This document shows positions 39,768 through 51,830 of a stretch of DNA of 64,000 bases, piece after piece (within the stretch, counting starts at the first letter, position 1; the number at the start of each line of letters is the position of its first letter). The translations under genes were made by a program, and so were the position numbers. This DNA is from Hypomesus transpacificus. Taxonomy: Eukaryota > Chordata > Actinopteri > Osmeriformes > Osmeridae. Under the pieces are notes generated by a model. The model worked only from the letters and a program-made list of their open reading frames with translations, made no database searches and had not been told where the DNA came from. The DNA lies in contig NC_061068.1 in assembly GCF_021917145.1 (NCBI RefSeq), positions 8,647,810 through 8,711,809 on the forward strand, written 5' to 3'.

Positions 39768-42700
39768 ATGGCAAACTCAGGTTTTCAGCTCCTGGGCTAC
39801 TTCCTGGCACTGGGTGGTTGGATTGGCATCATCTCCACCACGGCTATGCCTCAGTGGAAGCAGTCGTCGTATGCGGGCGATGCCATCATCACAGCTGTGG
39901 GTCTGTACGAGGGGCTGTGGATGAGCTGTGCCTCCCAGAGTACAGGACAGGTGCAGTGCAAGGTGTTTGACTCCATGCTGTCTCTGGATGGTGAGTAGCA
40001 CAGCACGGGGGCTCTGGAGTCCTGTTACATTGAACTCTTTCTGTCTTTTGTCGGTTGGTCTTCCATCCTCTCTACCTTGGTCTGTCACCCACGCCCATGT
40101 TGGTATTCCTGTTGACATTCTCAAATGTAGGCTATGCTCGGGTATTTTAATGAAGGGAATCAGGTGGCTGAGCGGTTAGGGAATCGGGTTAGTAATCAGA
40201 AGGCTGCCGGTTAAATTCACGGCCGTGCCAAGTGATGTTGTGTCCTTGGGCAAGGCACTTCACCCTACTTGCCTCGGGGAATGTCCCTGTACTTACTGTA
40301 AGTCGCTCTGGATAAGAGCTAAATGACTAAATACAATGAGCTTGTTGCTTTTTGAGTTGCTTCTTTGTGGAAGGGTTCTACAGGAGATGGTCAGCCTTAA
40401 GATCAAACAGAATATGCCTCAGTGATTGCTGGGATGTTTGGTGTGTTTGGAACTGTATCCATTCTCAAACACACACAGTTCTTACAAGGTACAATAGGGG
40501 TCTTTCAACAAGTTCACTTGGTATTGTTAGTCATATCCATTAGACTGAATCTTCAGTGTAAGTAAGAAATGGAATGCAAAAGCAATCCCATAATTCCCTC
40601 CTCTGTCTGCGTCACATTAAAATCAGGGGCATAAATCAGATTCAAATTGCTGCTGTGGGCGTGTTTAATTGAAGGATTTCTTTCAACTCACAAACATAAT
40701 TACTAAGAGAGGGGGGAGAGGGAGCGCGAAAGAGTGAGAAAGAAAGAGAAAGAAAAAGAGAGGAATGTATGGTTCAGACATAAATTAGCCTTGAATATAA
40801 TGCTGCTGTCGTCTCAAATCTGTTAAGTGAGAACTACTGACTCATAATTAATGACACACAAATTATATGCATCCAGAGGGCTATTGTCTGCTGAAACAAG
40901 CTCATGTTGGTTTCTAAGGAAAGTCCAACTGGTAGGAGGATTTGGTCAGGAGTCAATAAGACAAACTGTTTTTCTTTGTGGTTTTCTAATGAACACTGAT
41001 GACCATATTAATCCTAGTGACGCATAAAACCCCAAAACAACAAACTCTGCACTCTGCAAATGTTTGCCGACTGTGCAATCCATGATATCAAAACATTTTC
41101 TGTGGTTTTTTCTTTGAGGGGTGTGCTGGATCTGGTGTCTCCTCTGGCTCATCCACTAATAAGAACAGCTGTATTGTCCCTGACGATGAATAGGGCTTGT
41201 TTAGAAATGAAAAGCCCAGTGTTGAGCAAAACACCAGAGATATTCTCAGAATGCACTCTCTCTTCCCCACACACGCGTATTGTTCCTCTGTAGATTACTA
41301 ACATATCCTGGGTGTGTAGACAGAATCAAGCAACCCCCAAACAGAGCAGAACCAAACCCTAAGTACAGATGATTCTGAAAGGGTATCCTCTGAAGTCACA
41401 GACAAGGAAATCAACCCAAAACAGTGACCACAAAGCAATCAGTTGTGGTGACTTAAACATGATTTGGCTTTCTGAGGGAATTTATTCTCTTTCCGTCAAT
41501 TAAGACACGGCTAAGCCGAACCGTGTTTGACATTGTTTTACAAGTGGGTCAGGATCTTTCTCAGGTGGCTGACGTGTGTTTGGAGAGGAGGGTTGGCGGG
41601 TGGTTCTCCTGTCAGGTGGGGAACCGGTGAACACTCGGCACTGCGGCATACTGTGTTTCTCTAACTGGCAGGTTCTAAATGTGTCTCTGGGCTGGGTCAG
41701 CCCCTGCAGGTGGGCCTTTGTGACCTCTCCTTTCTCCCTGGCTTCACAGCATCACAAGCGGCCTGATTGTGCCCCATGTGATGAGGCCTGATTGTTCACC
41801 AGACTGTGCTGTATTGGACGGATGCAGCCAGCCAATGTGCTGGAAAACACTGACTGGGTTTGAGGCTGCTTCGGTGGATACGTCCAAACTCCTGTCTCCT
41901 TGTAGTGAGTGTTGGGTCATGGACGTGTCATTCCTGCCTGGTGGGGAAGGTGAAGCAGATCTGAGATAAGACGTGGACAGAGGCTGGCCAGTGGTGCTGA
42001 AGGGACAGTTCTATTCCATGTTCGAGTTCAAACGTAGCATCAGAGTGGGATGGTGGCGGTACTGACAAGCTCGCAGTTCTCTGACCTCAGTACTGATCAA
42101 TGAGAGGCTTGTGGAATGACCGTCATGCCGACATGCTGAGGACTAGGATGTCATGGCATTGTGTGATGTCACTGTACAGAGTCATTCTGTATTGATGCAA
42201 ACTTCCAGTTAGACATGTGGCTCATTCATTGTTACCATATATTAATGGGACATCAGTGCGTCATGTCGATGCATTGAAGCTTTGTCTTGGTGCATTCACT
42301 TTCAAAACGACAAAAGGACTTTATCCACTGTGCTGTAAATAAGTTCACAGTAAAAGTTTTGCTTACTCACTTTCCATCATGGAATGTTTGGTGGTAGACC
42401 GTCTCCAGTGTCAAACCCCCCACCCTTCACATCCTCCCCCTCGTCACCTCCTCTGCTCCCCCAGTGGCCTGTTCTTCTGTTTCCAAGGGTGAGGTCACCA
42501 GTGGGGATAGTAGCAGAGACGTACTGGCCTGTGGGTGTACAGGCCTCCTCCTACTGACACCTATTGTTACTTTCTGTGGGCCTCGGCTCCAACTCAGAGG
42601 GCAGCTTTGAGGGGCACACTGTGAGGAGGGAGGTTTCAGCCCTTTGGTAGTTACTAGTGTCACACCAGTTTATCCCTTTTGGGATGGAAAACAAGAAATA

Positions 42701-44162
42701 ACTTTTTGTGAGTTTTACAACAATGGAACATGTCCATACACACACACACACACACACAGCTTGTAACTGGCACTGCCAACCTTGGCAAAGATTAGAGAAG
42801 AGTGGGAGAGACAACCAGCCCTCCAGCCCACCCATAGAACCCCTTTCTCTATTCTCCCTTTGTTGTTCTTTCTGCCTATATCACATGCGCACGCAGACAC
42901 ACATACACACTTGACTCTGTTCATCAGGGTGGTGCGATTTAGGGCAGTCCAAACTCCCCACATGCTTAAGAAGTTGGAAGAATAGACATAATGGATGAAA
43001 GAAAATAAGATAAAACCTCTTTCTCTTAAAAACCATTCAAATCCCTTCATCAAAGGGACCCCTTCTACTCATAAATCTAACTTCAAAAAGTCTCTCCTAC
43101 CCTTTTCCCATCACAACAGATCCTGAGATGGAACTTTATTACCAAACTATCAATGCCTGTGTGTATTAATGACACAATGATACATGCCTACTTAGATTTG
43201 CTAGACAGATCTTTGTTCATTAAGCGTTTTCATCAATGTTTTGGGGGAGATTTTGAACTTTTGGGTTATATTAAGATGTTGCTATTAATACATTTCCTTT
43301 TATTGGACTTTGTTTTGGTTAGTTTTACTGTACAAACTTAGTCACGATGTAGAAGCTCTGTTCCAGTATTAGTGTTTCTGTTGTCCGGGCGGCTGTGTTT
43401 TAGGCAGCGCTGTCTGATCGCCGTGGCGACAGCCCCAGGAAAACAATCCAGCTTTGTGACAAAGCCACACTAATCCCACTGTGTGAAACATGTACCAATG
43501 GCCCTCCTACGGCTTGTGTGTAAAAGAAAGAGAGTTGTGTGTATAGTCTCCTCCTACAATATGTATGTGTCTGTATGTGTCTGTATGTGTCTGCATGTGT
43601 CTGTATGTGTCTGCATGTGTCTGTATGTGTAAATATGTAAAGTGTCACTCCCACTAAGTTATGAGTGAACTAAAGTCTGTGTGGGTTATCCATGGAATTC
43701 ATTGCGGTGACACCACTGTGGAATGATCCATCACGATCAGGAGAAGGTCTGCAGTAACAGGAGAGCCACACTAGAAGCATTTATCACCCGTGTCTCGGGC
43801 CAGGTGACCTCCAGGCTGTGGCTGGAACAACCCCACTATGGGACAGTGGTGGACCAGTGATTTTCCATGGACATCTTCCATCAGTGTCCAATACAATCGC
43901 TGTGGTTAACCACCACAAGATGGGCCTTCCATATCCTCTGGTGTACACTGTAACAACGTCCATATGTCTATGTCGAATCTACAGTTCATGCAGGAAATCC
44001 TTTTTAACCTCCTTGCCATTAGTTAATTTACAATGGACCTTTGACTCAAGTTTAACTTCTCCTTATTGCACATCCTTCCTCTCTATTTCCTCTATTTCCA
44101 CCCTCTATAATCTCTCGCTTATCTGTGCTCTCCTCCTCATCCTCATCCTTGTCCTTGTCCTA

Positions 44163-44248
<86 letters not shown>

Positions 44249-44762
44249 CACTCTCCAGTGCACATCCAGACGTGCCGAGCGCTGATGGTGGTGTCCGTGC
44301 TGCTGGGCTTCATCAGCATCATAGTGAGCGTGGTGGGGATGAAGTGCACCAAGGTGGGAGACAACAACCCCTCCACCAAGACCCGCATCGCCGTGTCTGG
44401 GGGAGCGCTGTTCCTGCTCGCAGGTGAGCTTGCTGTCAGGTGGCCTGGCGCTGCTACCTTACTGTGACACAAAGAGCCGGTCCGCCTCACAAGGCAGCCG
44501 CCACTAGACATGCTTCTGAACAGCACAGCACATTGTGTTGTGTCTTACTTTCTATTATTCTTTCTATCTGTCCAATCTTAACTTGCTTAGAAAAACAGAC
44601 TCATATCTGGCATTCCTCCGACCAGAGACTCTCACCAGGGTTGTCTGGGTAATTAGTGGCCCCTGCTGTAAACAGGAAGTGGGGGGTTTTGGACACATTA
44701 GCTGCTGACCTCAGACGTAATTATTTCTGAGAAAGAAAAGCAGCAACCTCCGAATAATTCGA

Positions 44763-44798
<36 letters not shown>

Positions 44799-45253
44799 TT
44801 GGGCGGCCACACTTTTTGTGTGTGAAGTAAGGTAGCTCTGAAAATGTAGCACGTGTGAAATGTGTAAGAAATATTATTGTGCAGGTGTAATTGCATTGAC
44901 AGCCTCTCACTTGCTCTCTCTAAATCTCGGCAGGTCTGTGCACGCTGGTCTCTGTATCCTGGTATGCCACTCAGGTGTCCTATCAGTTCTTCAACCCAAA
45001 CACACCCCTCAACGCCAGGTAAATACACACCCAGACAACAATCATCAGGAACAGCAAAGTCACACCATTCTTCTCATCACATCTTTCCCTGTGCAGGTAT
45101 GAGTTTGGGTCTGCTCTGTTTGTGGGATGGGCGGCGGCCAGTCTGACGGTACTTGGCGGCTCTTTCCTGTGCTGCTCCTGCTCTAACGAGGATAGACGAG
45201 GGCAGCAATACTACCGCCAATCACAGCCTTCCACAGCAAGGGAGTACGTGTAA
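39768..45253 (+). CDS. cldn19: Claudin-19 (complete, 4 coding exons)
   Basis: Exons: 39768-39990, 44259-44423, 44934-45018, 45097-45253 (stop TAA). Phases 1, 1 and 2 close to 209 residues. Claudin-19 is a four-pass tight-junction protein; in mammals it works in Schwann cells, the eye and the renal thick ascending limb, where it pairs with claudin-16. The N-terminus [18 protein letters not shown] is nearly the signature of claudin-19. Extracellular loop 1 has the claudin motif: W30, G49-L50-W51, C54 and C64. The four membrane segments are about residues 8-28, 80-100, 117-140 and 160-182. The protein ends in -REYV, a PDZ-binding motif for ZO proteins, with a Cys-Cys palmitoylation-type cluster after the last membrane segment. 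P3H1 is the upstream neighbour, as in human 1p34. Exon 2 has a microsatellite polypyrimidine tract. Confidence 0.96.
40157..40336 (+). repeat. tRNA-derived SINE, copy 2 (claudin-19 intron 1)
   Basis: This is the same element as at 25411-25600: an A box (tggctgagcggttagg), the cttgggcaaggcacttcacc body and the gtaagtcgctctggataaga tail. The B box is decayed (ggttaaattca) and the tail lacks about ten bases, so this copy is older or damaged. It has an extra caccctactt segment relative to copy 1. Confidence 0.88.
44163..44245 (+). repeat. (CT)n microsatellite forming the polypyrimidine tract of claudin-19 exon 2
   Basis: A CT run of about 80 bases ends 13 bases before the acceptor AG (44257-44258), separated from it only by cgctcactctcc. 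No other pyrimidine tract is available for this acceptor. Confidence 0.95.
44766..44795. repeat. (TG)n microsatellite in claudin-19 intron 2
   Basis: About 14 TG dinucleotides between exons 2 and 3. No other notable content is seen in this intron. Confidence 0.95.
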
Positions 45254-48200
45254 ACCCCGCCCTCTTCCAGCAGCCACCCAAACAGGGAGCAGAGGACACG
45301 CTTGGCTCCACCCTTTTACCTTGATATCACGTGTTTAAAGCTTGACTATTACACAAACATACACACACACACATTGTCCATCAAGCATTTTTAAGAAGTT
45401 AGAAACTCTTAAGAAAAATGTATTCTTATGATTGTGTAGAATTATTCTTAACTTATTCACAAGAAGAAAAATATCATTGACAAGATTGGGATCTTGTTCG
45501 ATTATTTTTATAGCTTTTCTTATGGATGGAAACTTTCATGTGCCTTAAAAACAAGAGTTATTCTACTGGATTTTGACACAGCTGCTTGAATCTGACCCCC
45601 CAAAAAATAGATCCAGCTGCTTGCTTGCTCTGTTTTTACATTTTATAAGAGATGCGACAAACCAAACAAATCTCTACAAACAGTGGCTTGTCCAAAATAG
45701 TGTCTGTGTATTTGCACGGTATATAAAAAGACTAACATTTAAGCAAAAGCTATTAAACCTGGATCTTGGGCATCCTAAATTATTGTTCATTAAAGAGCCA
45801 AAGAGGGTTACCAATAGTTCAGCTTGTCTGATATGAACACCTTATCCACTCATAATGGCTCAGATTATTAATGTAGTTTGATTACAGTACATTTATAATC
45901 AATAAGTGATTACATTTGTGAAAACCGACCAAATTTTGCAACACAGCACGTGTGAAAGCATGAAACAGAATCAAGCTTTTGTGTTTCCAAACAGCCCGTC
46001 CTGTGCTTCCTGGTTGGAGCTTCATGTGTGGAGCTTTCATGTTTCCAACTATGGAGCTGTGCCTTTAACAGAGACACAACTGCAGTATCAGGCCTTTCAT
46101 AGTCTACTGGTGCAGCTCTATGTGGCCTGGCTTCTCGCCACACCATAGAAACACACAGCATAAATCACCACCTCGCTGACTACAGACAGGGGCTCCACTC
46201 ATTCTGTGGGAAACACAGGCCTTACTCACCCCTAAACATCCTCACCCCCAAACACATCGCTCAACCAGGGAACACAGAAAAGTAAATAGGTTAATAACAG
46301 AACAGTACAGTCATTTATTTCAATGATCGGATGTACTCTAAATTCACAGAGGGAAGTTGGTTATGATACAGGTGCCTTATGACTAAGCTAAATGAATGGA
46401 ACTTCAATGCAGGAGTGGGATTGTGAAAGGTTTGTCTCTGTCCGGGAGGTGGTGGTGCCGCGAGGACAGGATGCATGGTGAAAGCTAACGACCATCTCAT
46501 CTTTCAGTTTTACTGAGAGATGTGACCATCATCGCACTTTTCATCATGCTCCATTCACAACATTCATGCTGAAGTGTGCACAGTGGCGACAGTCTTATCT
46601 ATAGTCAGCGAAGGTGAATATCTTCATTGGTTGAACTTTAAACTTATTAGTCTAACTCTGTAAGGTCAGTTTACATAGAACTGATGACCAGTTATATAAC
46701 TCAATTATATTCAATATCCTCCTGTTACCATGAGCTACAGTGACAGTTAAGGTAAATGTAGCAATTTTTACGTGTTTAAGTGTCTAATTAAAAAGGGTTG
46801 AAGTATACAGTTTCAAATAATAAGCTAAAAGGTACAACTGAACAGGCGCAAGACTATTGTTGCAAAACCTCCGCACTCCAGTGCCTGTAGAAAGGATGTG
46901 GTCCTTCCAACAACCCTTCATTCAGACAGAGAGAGTTCATCATTCTTCTGGGCAGACAACCCATTCACATATTCTCAGAATACTTTCCTGTTCCCCATTT
47001 TTGGGTCATTTGGACCCTATTCTTAGTAATGTCTTTGTGAGTGGAGCATTTCATTATACCTTGTGAGAGGGTGGGTGGATTTAAAGGACTTTAATGAATG
47101 GGGGGAGTCAAGCCGACTGTCAACAGCAGATGTTCTTTAAGCACCGTTGTTCAACTGAAGTCGTGACCCAACCCCTAGAAAGCTTACCCCAAGATAAAAA
47201 GTGAAAAAACAGTGTTCTGCATCTCGTCTGAACATACATATACATACCACACACAAAATTGATTCCAGACACAATTTCCTGCCATCAAAGTAAACACAAC
47301 TAATTGTTTAATAATTGATGTGCTACCATTCACCAGATTACCATTGCTTTCTTCCCCATCACTACCTTGATTTGCAACAAATATCTTCACGGGGTCACTT
47401 TCCATTGAGCTTAATGAATGCCATGCAAACTATTCACCCAAACAACACTGCAATGACATGAAGCAAAAACGTATCTCCACTCCACTCACTAACAACCTAG
47501 CATGTAGCTTGAACTTCTAATTTGCTCGCACTGCACATTCCTACTGTAGCACTTACCATCAGGCGCTCATTCACTCAGTAACACCTCAGAGTTGTTGGGA
47601 GAGTCAGTGAGGTCTTGATGTGTCTGTCCCCTCCTCTTTGTTAATTATGTTCTTCTCTGCCTGTCTTCTTGTCTCCTTTAATTCAGGGCAGAGTTGTTGA
47701 GTGAGACTAGTTTTCCTGACTGACCAACCCCCCGCCTTTTTTCGAGGACTGTTCGAGTTCCGATCACTGTCTTCCCTTTCCTTGTTTTTTCCTAGGTCCA
47801 ATCTCTGGACCCCTGTCTCTCTGCTAAAGCACATGTCGCTGCCCCCCCAACCCAAACCTAAATATGTCTGCTACACCTTATTAGTCTCTCACATTAAAGT
47901 TTGAGAAAGCAAAGCTTGCCGCCTGCCGTTTTTCTTACCCACTGAGCCTGTTTGTAAATATGGACTATTAAAGGTTAAGTATAGTTAGGTGGCCCTACAC
48001 TCTCCCTTTAAGAAAGGAGGTGGGATCACCTATGACCTGTGAACCCTCTACTAGAAACTCCATCTTGTTCTTCTATCTTTAATTTACTCAGTGTTAAGTG
48101 TCAGCTTAAAATTCTCATCTTGTGTTCATTTCTGCTTCACTGATATCCTATGATTTCTGGGTTTTGTGAATCTGCATTTTTGTTTTGTTTTTGTTATCTG

Positions 48201-49333
48201 TAAATACAACTGTACATTTACTGAAATATGTTTTTTTTCCCTTTTAAATTGCAGACCAAATGTTAAAAGTACCCCACCAGAGAAAAGGGAGCAGTACTTG
48301 TAGTATGGGAGAGTCCTCTGCCTTACCATGGTTTAGATCTGGCAACAGACAAGATGCTCTCACTGAGAAATGAAAACCAAACACTCCACTAGACAGACAC
48401 TCCCAGTCCCAAACCAAGAAAAGATACATATTTACAGATGTTCTGAATTAGTATTACACCTTTTGTAAAGAAAGACCAAACATCTTTCATTCTTTTTTTC
48501 TTTTTTTTTTAACTGCCTCGAGTTGTAAAGAAGTCAATTTCTTGGTGAAGTGTTATGCAACATGCTTGATGTTTGAAACAGTAATATTTGTATCACTCTA
48601 TAGACAGTGTTGTTGATCAATTGTTGGAGATACAAACGGACATCTTGTATCTTGTCTGTTTTCTCTGGGGACAGTCATTCAGGGTATGCTCTATAACATG
48701 TTAAAGTGCCCAGGGTATATGTCACCTACACTCCTTTTACTACATATATAATGATCTACTACAGTGCCTTATAACACACGTGTGTGTGCACATGTATGTT
48801 TTTGACAATTGTACATTCCATAGTGTCACAAAGCCTGAGTGTATTATAAAAGTTCCCCCTTTTGACAAATGTTTCTGTACTCCTCTATCTCTTGCCCTAA
48901 ATGTATTGTTTCTACCAGCTATTGCCAGATATCTGTACACTTTAGCAGTACTGTATGCCTCTTTGACCAACCAAGTGAGATCCCTCAATCTCCCACACTG
49001 ATGTCAGATGTCACTCTTTCTAAAAGTTGTGTATGTAGCCCGGATGTGAGGATTTACCATCTACATGCATTCTGTTTAGGTCAGTGCTTGCGTGATTTGA
49101 ATGAGCAAGGTGTTGTATTGTTGATTCTGAGGGTTGTACTGTACTCTGTGTGCTTTAAGTGTCTTCAGTACAGTTCCTGTACAAAGGCACAGTCAGATTG
49201 CTTAGTGTGACTGGTTCAAATGTCTTTTTTGTTGCTTACATGTATTTACCATGCATTTTCTCTATCTAATATTCATCACGATTATGTTACGTTATCATCT
49301 CCTTTAAAGTATACTCCTGTTTGTGTCTTTTAG

Positions 49334-49339
49334 AATAAA
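49334..49339 (+). terminator. cldn19: Candidate distal poly(A) signal for claudin-19
   Basis: AATAAA within cttttagaataaagtaaact, about 4.1 kb after the stop. If used, the 3' UTR would be very long; earlier non-canonical signals cannot be excluded. Confidence 0.4.
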
Positions 49340-50280
49340 GTAAACTGAGAAAAACAATATATTGATGAATCTCGGAGAGATAGTGGTGGTCCAAATAAGC
49401 TGGTTGAAGGTCCCACATCATCACAGCCACACATGAACGCAAGCACGGGATCCAAACCCAGAGAGAGAAAAGGGAGGGTAGTCATCAGGGGGCGGGGGTG
49501 GGTTAGGCTTTCAACGTTATGTTGCACCTCTATTCCCAATCCTGCCCAGCCGCCACCCCTTCACCCTCTGAAATACCTCTCCTGCTCCCTGTTGTTCCAT
49601 AATTGCAGACAGTTGAATTCCAGTTCTGCTTCAGCAGATCTGGCGCCCTCTGAAAGTCTTCCGAGCAGCTAACATCAGGTCTGGTTTGGATGTGGTACCA
49701 CTCACAACATCAACTTTATGAACTGTTAGACCCTCTTTTATTCCAGCCCATCAGAAGGGGATCAGTAATGAGTAAGTTGAGCACGTACACGGGAAGACTA
49801 GAGGAGAAGTCTCAGCCTGGCATGTGTTAGAAGGAGAGAAAAAGGACAGATGTAAGCACAGGAGTGTGGCTCAGTGGGAGAAGTGAACGGATGTGAAATC
49901 TCACACAACCCTGAGATGTGCAGGAAGACTAGTTGACCATGACTCATGTCAAAGGTTTCATTTTTAATGACCACACTAGCATGAAGTTCTATGAAGTTCC
50001 ATGAAGCCACATATAAAGATACTTCAAATTACATCAGGTGACTAAGAACAATTATTGTGGATTAAAACAGCAGACATCCCCTTTTCTTATACCCAATGTT
50101 AGATCCCCTAAAGCCATCAATGTAGGACTGACGGGTTGCATTTGTGTCACACACACGTCTCAAATCAACCCTTTGAGCACTAAACGTTGGACTGATACTT
50201 ATGTAGTGTACTTTACTGTAGGTTTTTACAGTGATGATAGTCACATAAACAAAGACTGTAAGTAAAACTATACCTTGCTA

Positions 50281-50286
50281 TTTATT
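50281..50286 (-). terminator. Candidate poly(A) signal of the claudin-16-like gene
   Basis: TTTATT on the plus strand (AATAAA on the minus) lies 156 bases beyond the minus-strand stop codon. An AATAAA on the plus strand also occurs nearby at about 50296. Confidence 0.5.
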
Positions 50287-50441
50287 TGCTATATTAATAA
50301 AACACATCACGTTTCTGATAGCGTGGGACTCTAATTAAATGAGGATTGTGTGTGACAGTCTAGACAGAAAAGACTAGAAGCTTTAATGATTTACTTTGAT
50401 ACTTCAATAAGTTAGCTCAAAGAATGACACTGACTCAGTAT

Positions 50442-51830
50442 TCATATGTAGGTCCTTTCACCAGGGGACCTTGGTTGGGTGTTGGTTGGAGTACGGCTGA
50501 GGCCCTTTTGTGCTGTCCATGGAACCAGATTCATCCCAACCACATCTCTCCTCTGAGACTCAGGTCTCATGGTCAGTATGGTGGTTGCTGAGGTCAAAAT
50601 GCAGGCCAGGCCTCCCACTGCCAGCCAATAGGAAAGGCCCAATTCGTAGGTTATCCCTGGTATACCAAAAGCCACCTATTGGAGAGTGGTGCAGAGGAAT
50701 GGAGACTTCCTGAGAGACATGGTGAGGGCTGCTGGATCAGAATGTGTCCTCAGACACCATACCCACCTCCTGCCTGTATCTGGTGAAGGTATCCACGGCA
50801 AACCACAACAGTCCTGCTGTTCCACATCCGCCTGAAGGGAACAACACGTCTGCTCAAAACAACCCAAGGTATGTGGAGGTTATTGAACACACGCCCAAAC
50901 AGACACATGTGGGCAGTGGTGAAAAGATATGTGTAAAGCTTAATATGATTTTAATGTTACTCAGCTGTCAGCATTTAGGAATTACTACCACCACCAAACT
51001 AGTAAACAACTTGAGTGGAGTTGAGCTTATTATTGAGTATGAGTTGGGGGTTGAGCTGTAATACTCACCTCCAACCAGTAAGAGGGCACCAGAGGCCCTC
51101 ATCAATCTGTTCTTGTGGATTGAGTCACTTATTAACGTGGTGCACCTCAGGCTCGATGCCATGATGAGGTTAGAGATGGCTGACACCCCACATATTAACA
51201 CCAATGCAACCCTCATAGATAAGATATTAGCTGTGAACACAGTAAAAAAAAAAAAGAGATGTAAGTACTAGGTAAACTCTAATCAATCAGCAAGTTAAAT
51301 AGGTTAAGCCTGTCTAATGTGTATGGTTGCAGTATTAGTAACTGTGGGCGTGTTCTAAAACATAGAAAATGGGTTCTAGAAAATAATCTACAGATGAATG
51401 ACAGTTGCTAAACCTGGCTGGTGTTCCAGGTACGACAGAGTGACATCACAGGTCCACATCCCAGCCACGTTGTCACGGATGCACTCTCCCCACAGTCCTC
51501 TACAGCGATAACTCAGGTCCACCGAGGAGAGAGGATCCTTAGCACCCCGCTGACACACACACCCACAAACACACACACACACAACCACATACACTCCCAT
51601 ACACACACACACACACTGTATGAGGATACAGTGTGGAGACTGCAGACTGGTGGCTACTGCTGTTCACTTTACAAAACAAACTGCTACTGTTAAAGGGATG
51701 AGTGTGTGTGTGTGTGTGATCCGTGGATGTGTCCTACCCTCCAGCAGTCAGAGAGAGCTGCAGACAGCAACATGGCCAGAGAAGTGATCCCCAGAAGCAG
51801 AGCCAGCCCCTCAGATCCAGCCCTGCTCAT
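50442..51830 (-). CDS. Claudin-16-like protein (complete, 5 coding exons)
   Basis: Exons read right to left: 51830-51738, 51549-51414, 51230-51069, 50831-50767, 50675-50442 (stop TGA). Phases 0, 1, 1 and 0 close to 229 residues, close to human claudin-16 (235 from its downstream start). The claudin loop-1 motif is present: W30, G49-L50-W51, C54 and C65. The context LSDCWRRG, YRCRGLWGEC and AGMWTCD is closer to claudin-16 (TDCW, TKCRGLWWEC, RTCD) than to typical claudins, as are the five-exon layout and the AVDTFTRYRQ segment in loop 2 (human has AVDVYVER). Four hydrophobic segments are visible. The C-terminus -RTYI fits a class I PDZ ligand. The ATG at 51830 matches the usual claudin-16 N-terminal length. 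An in-frame ATG at 51905 would add 25 residues and is less likely. It is convergent with claudin-19. It could instead be another divergent fish claudin; no phylogeny was possible. Confidence 0.72.

Larger units (their letters stand above)
45254..50441. other. Region between the convergent claudin genes; probable long claudin-19 3' UTR
   Basis: No coding exon is recognised. The sequence is AT-rich and unusually free of microsatellites compared with both flanks, which fits a long transcribed 3' UTR. Short open frames here lack codon bias or domains. Confidence 0.5.
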
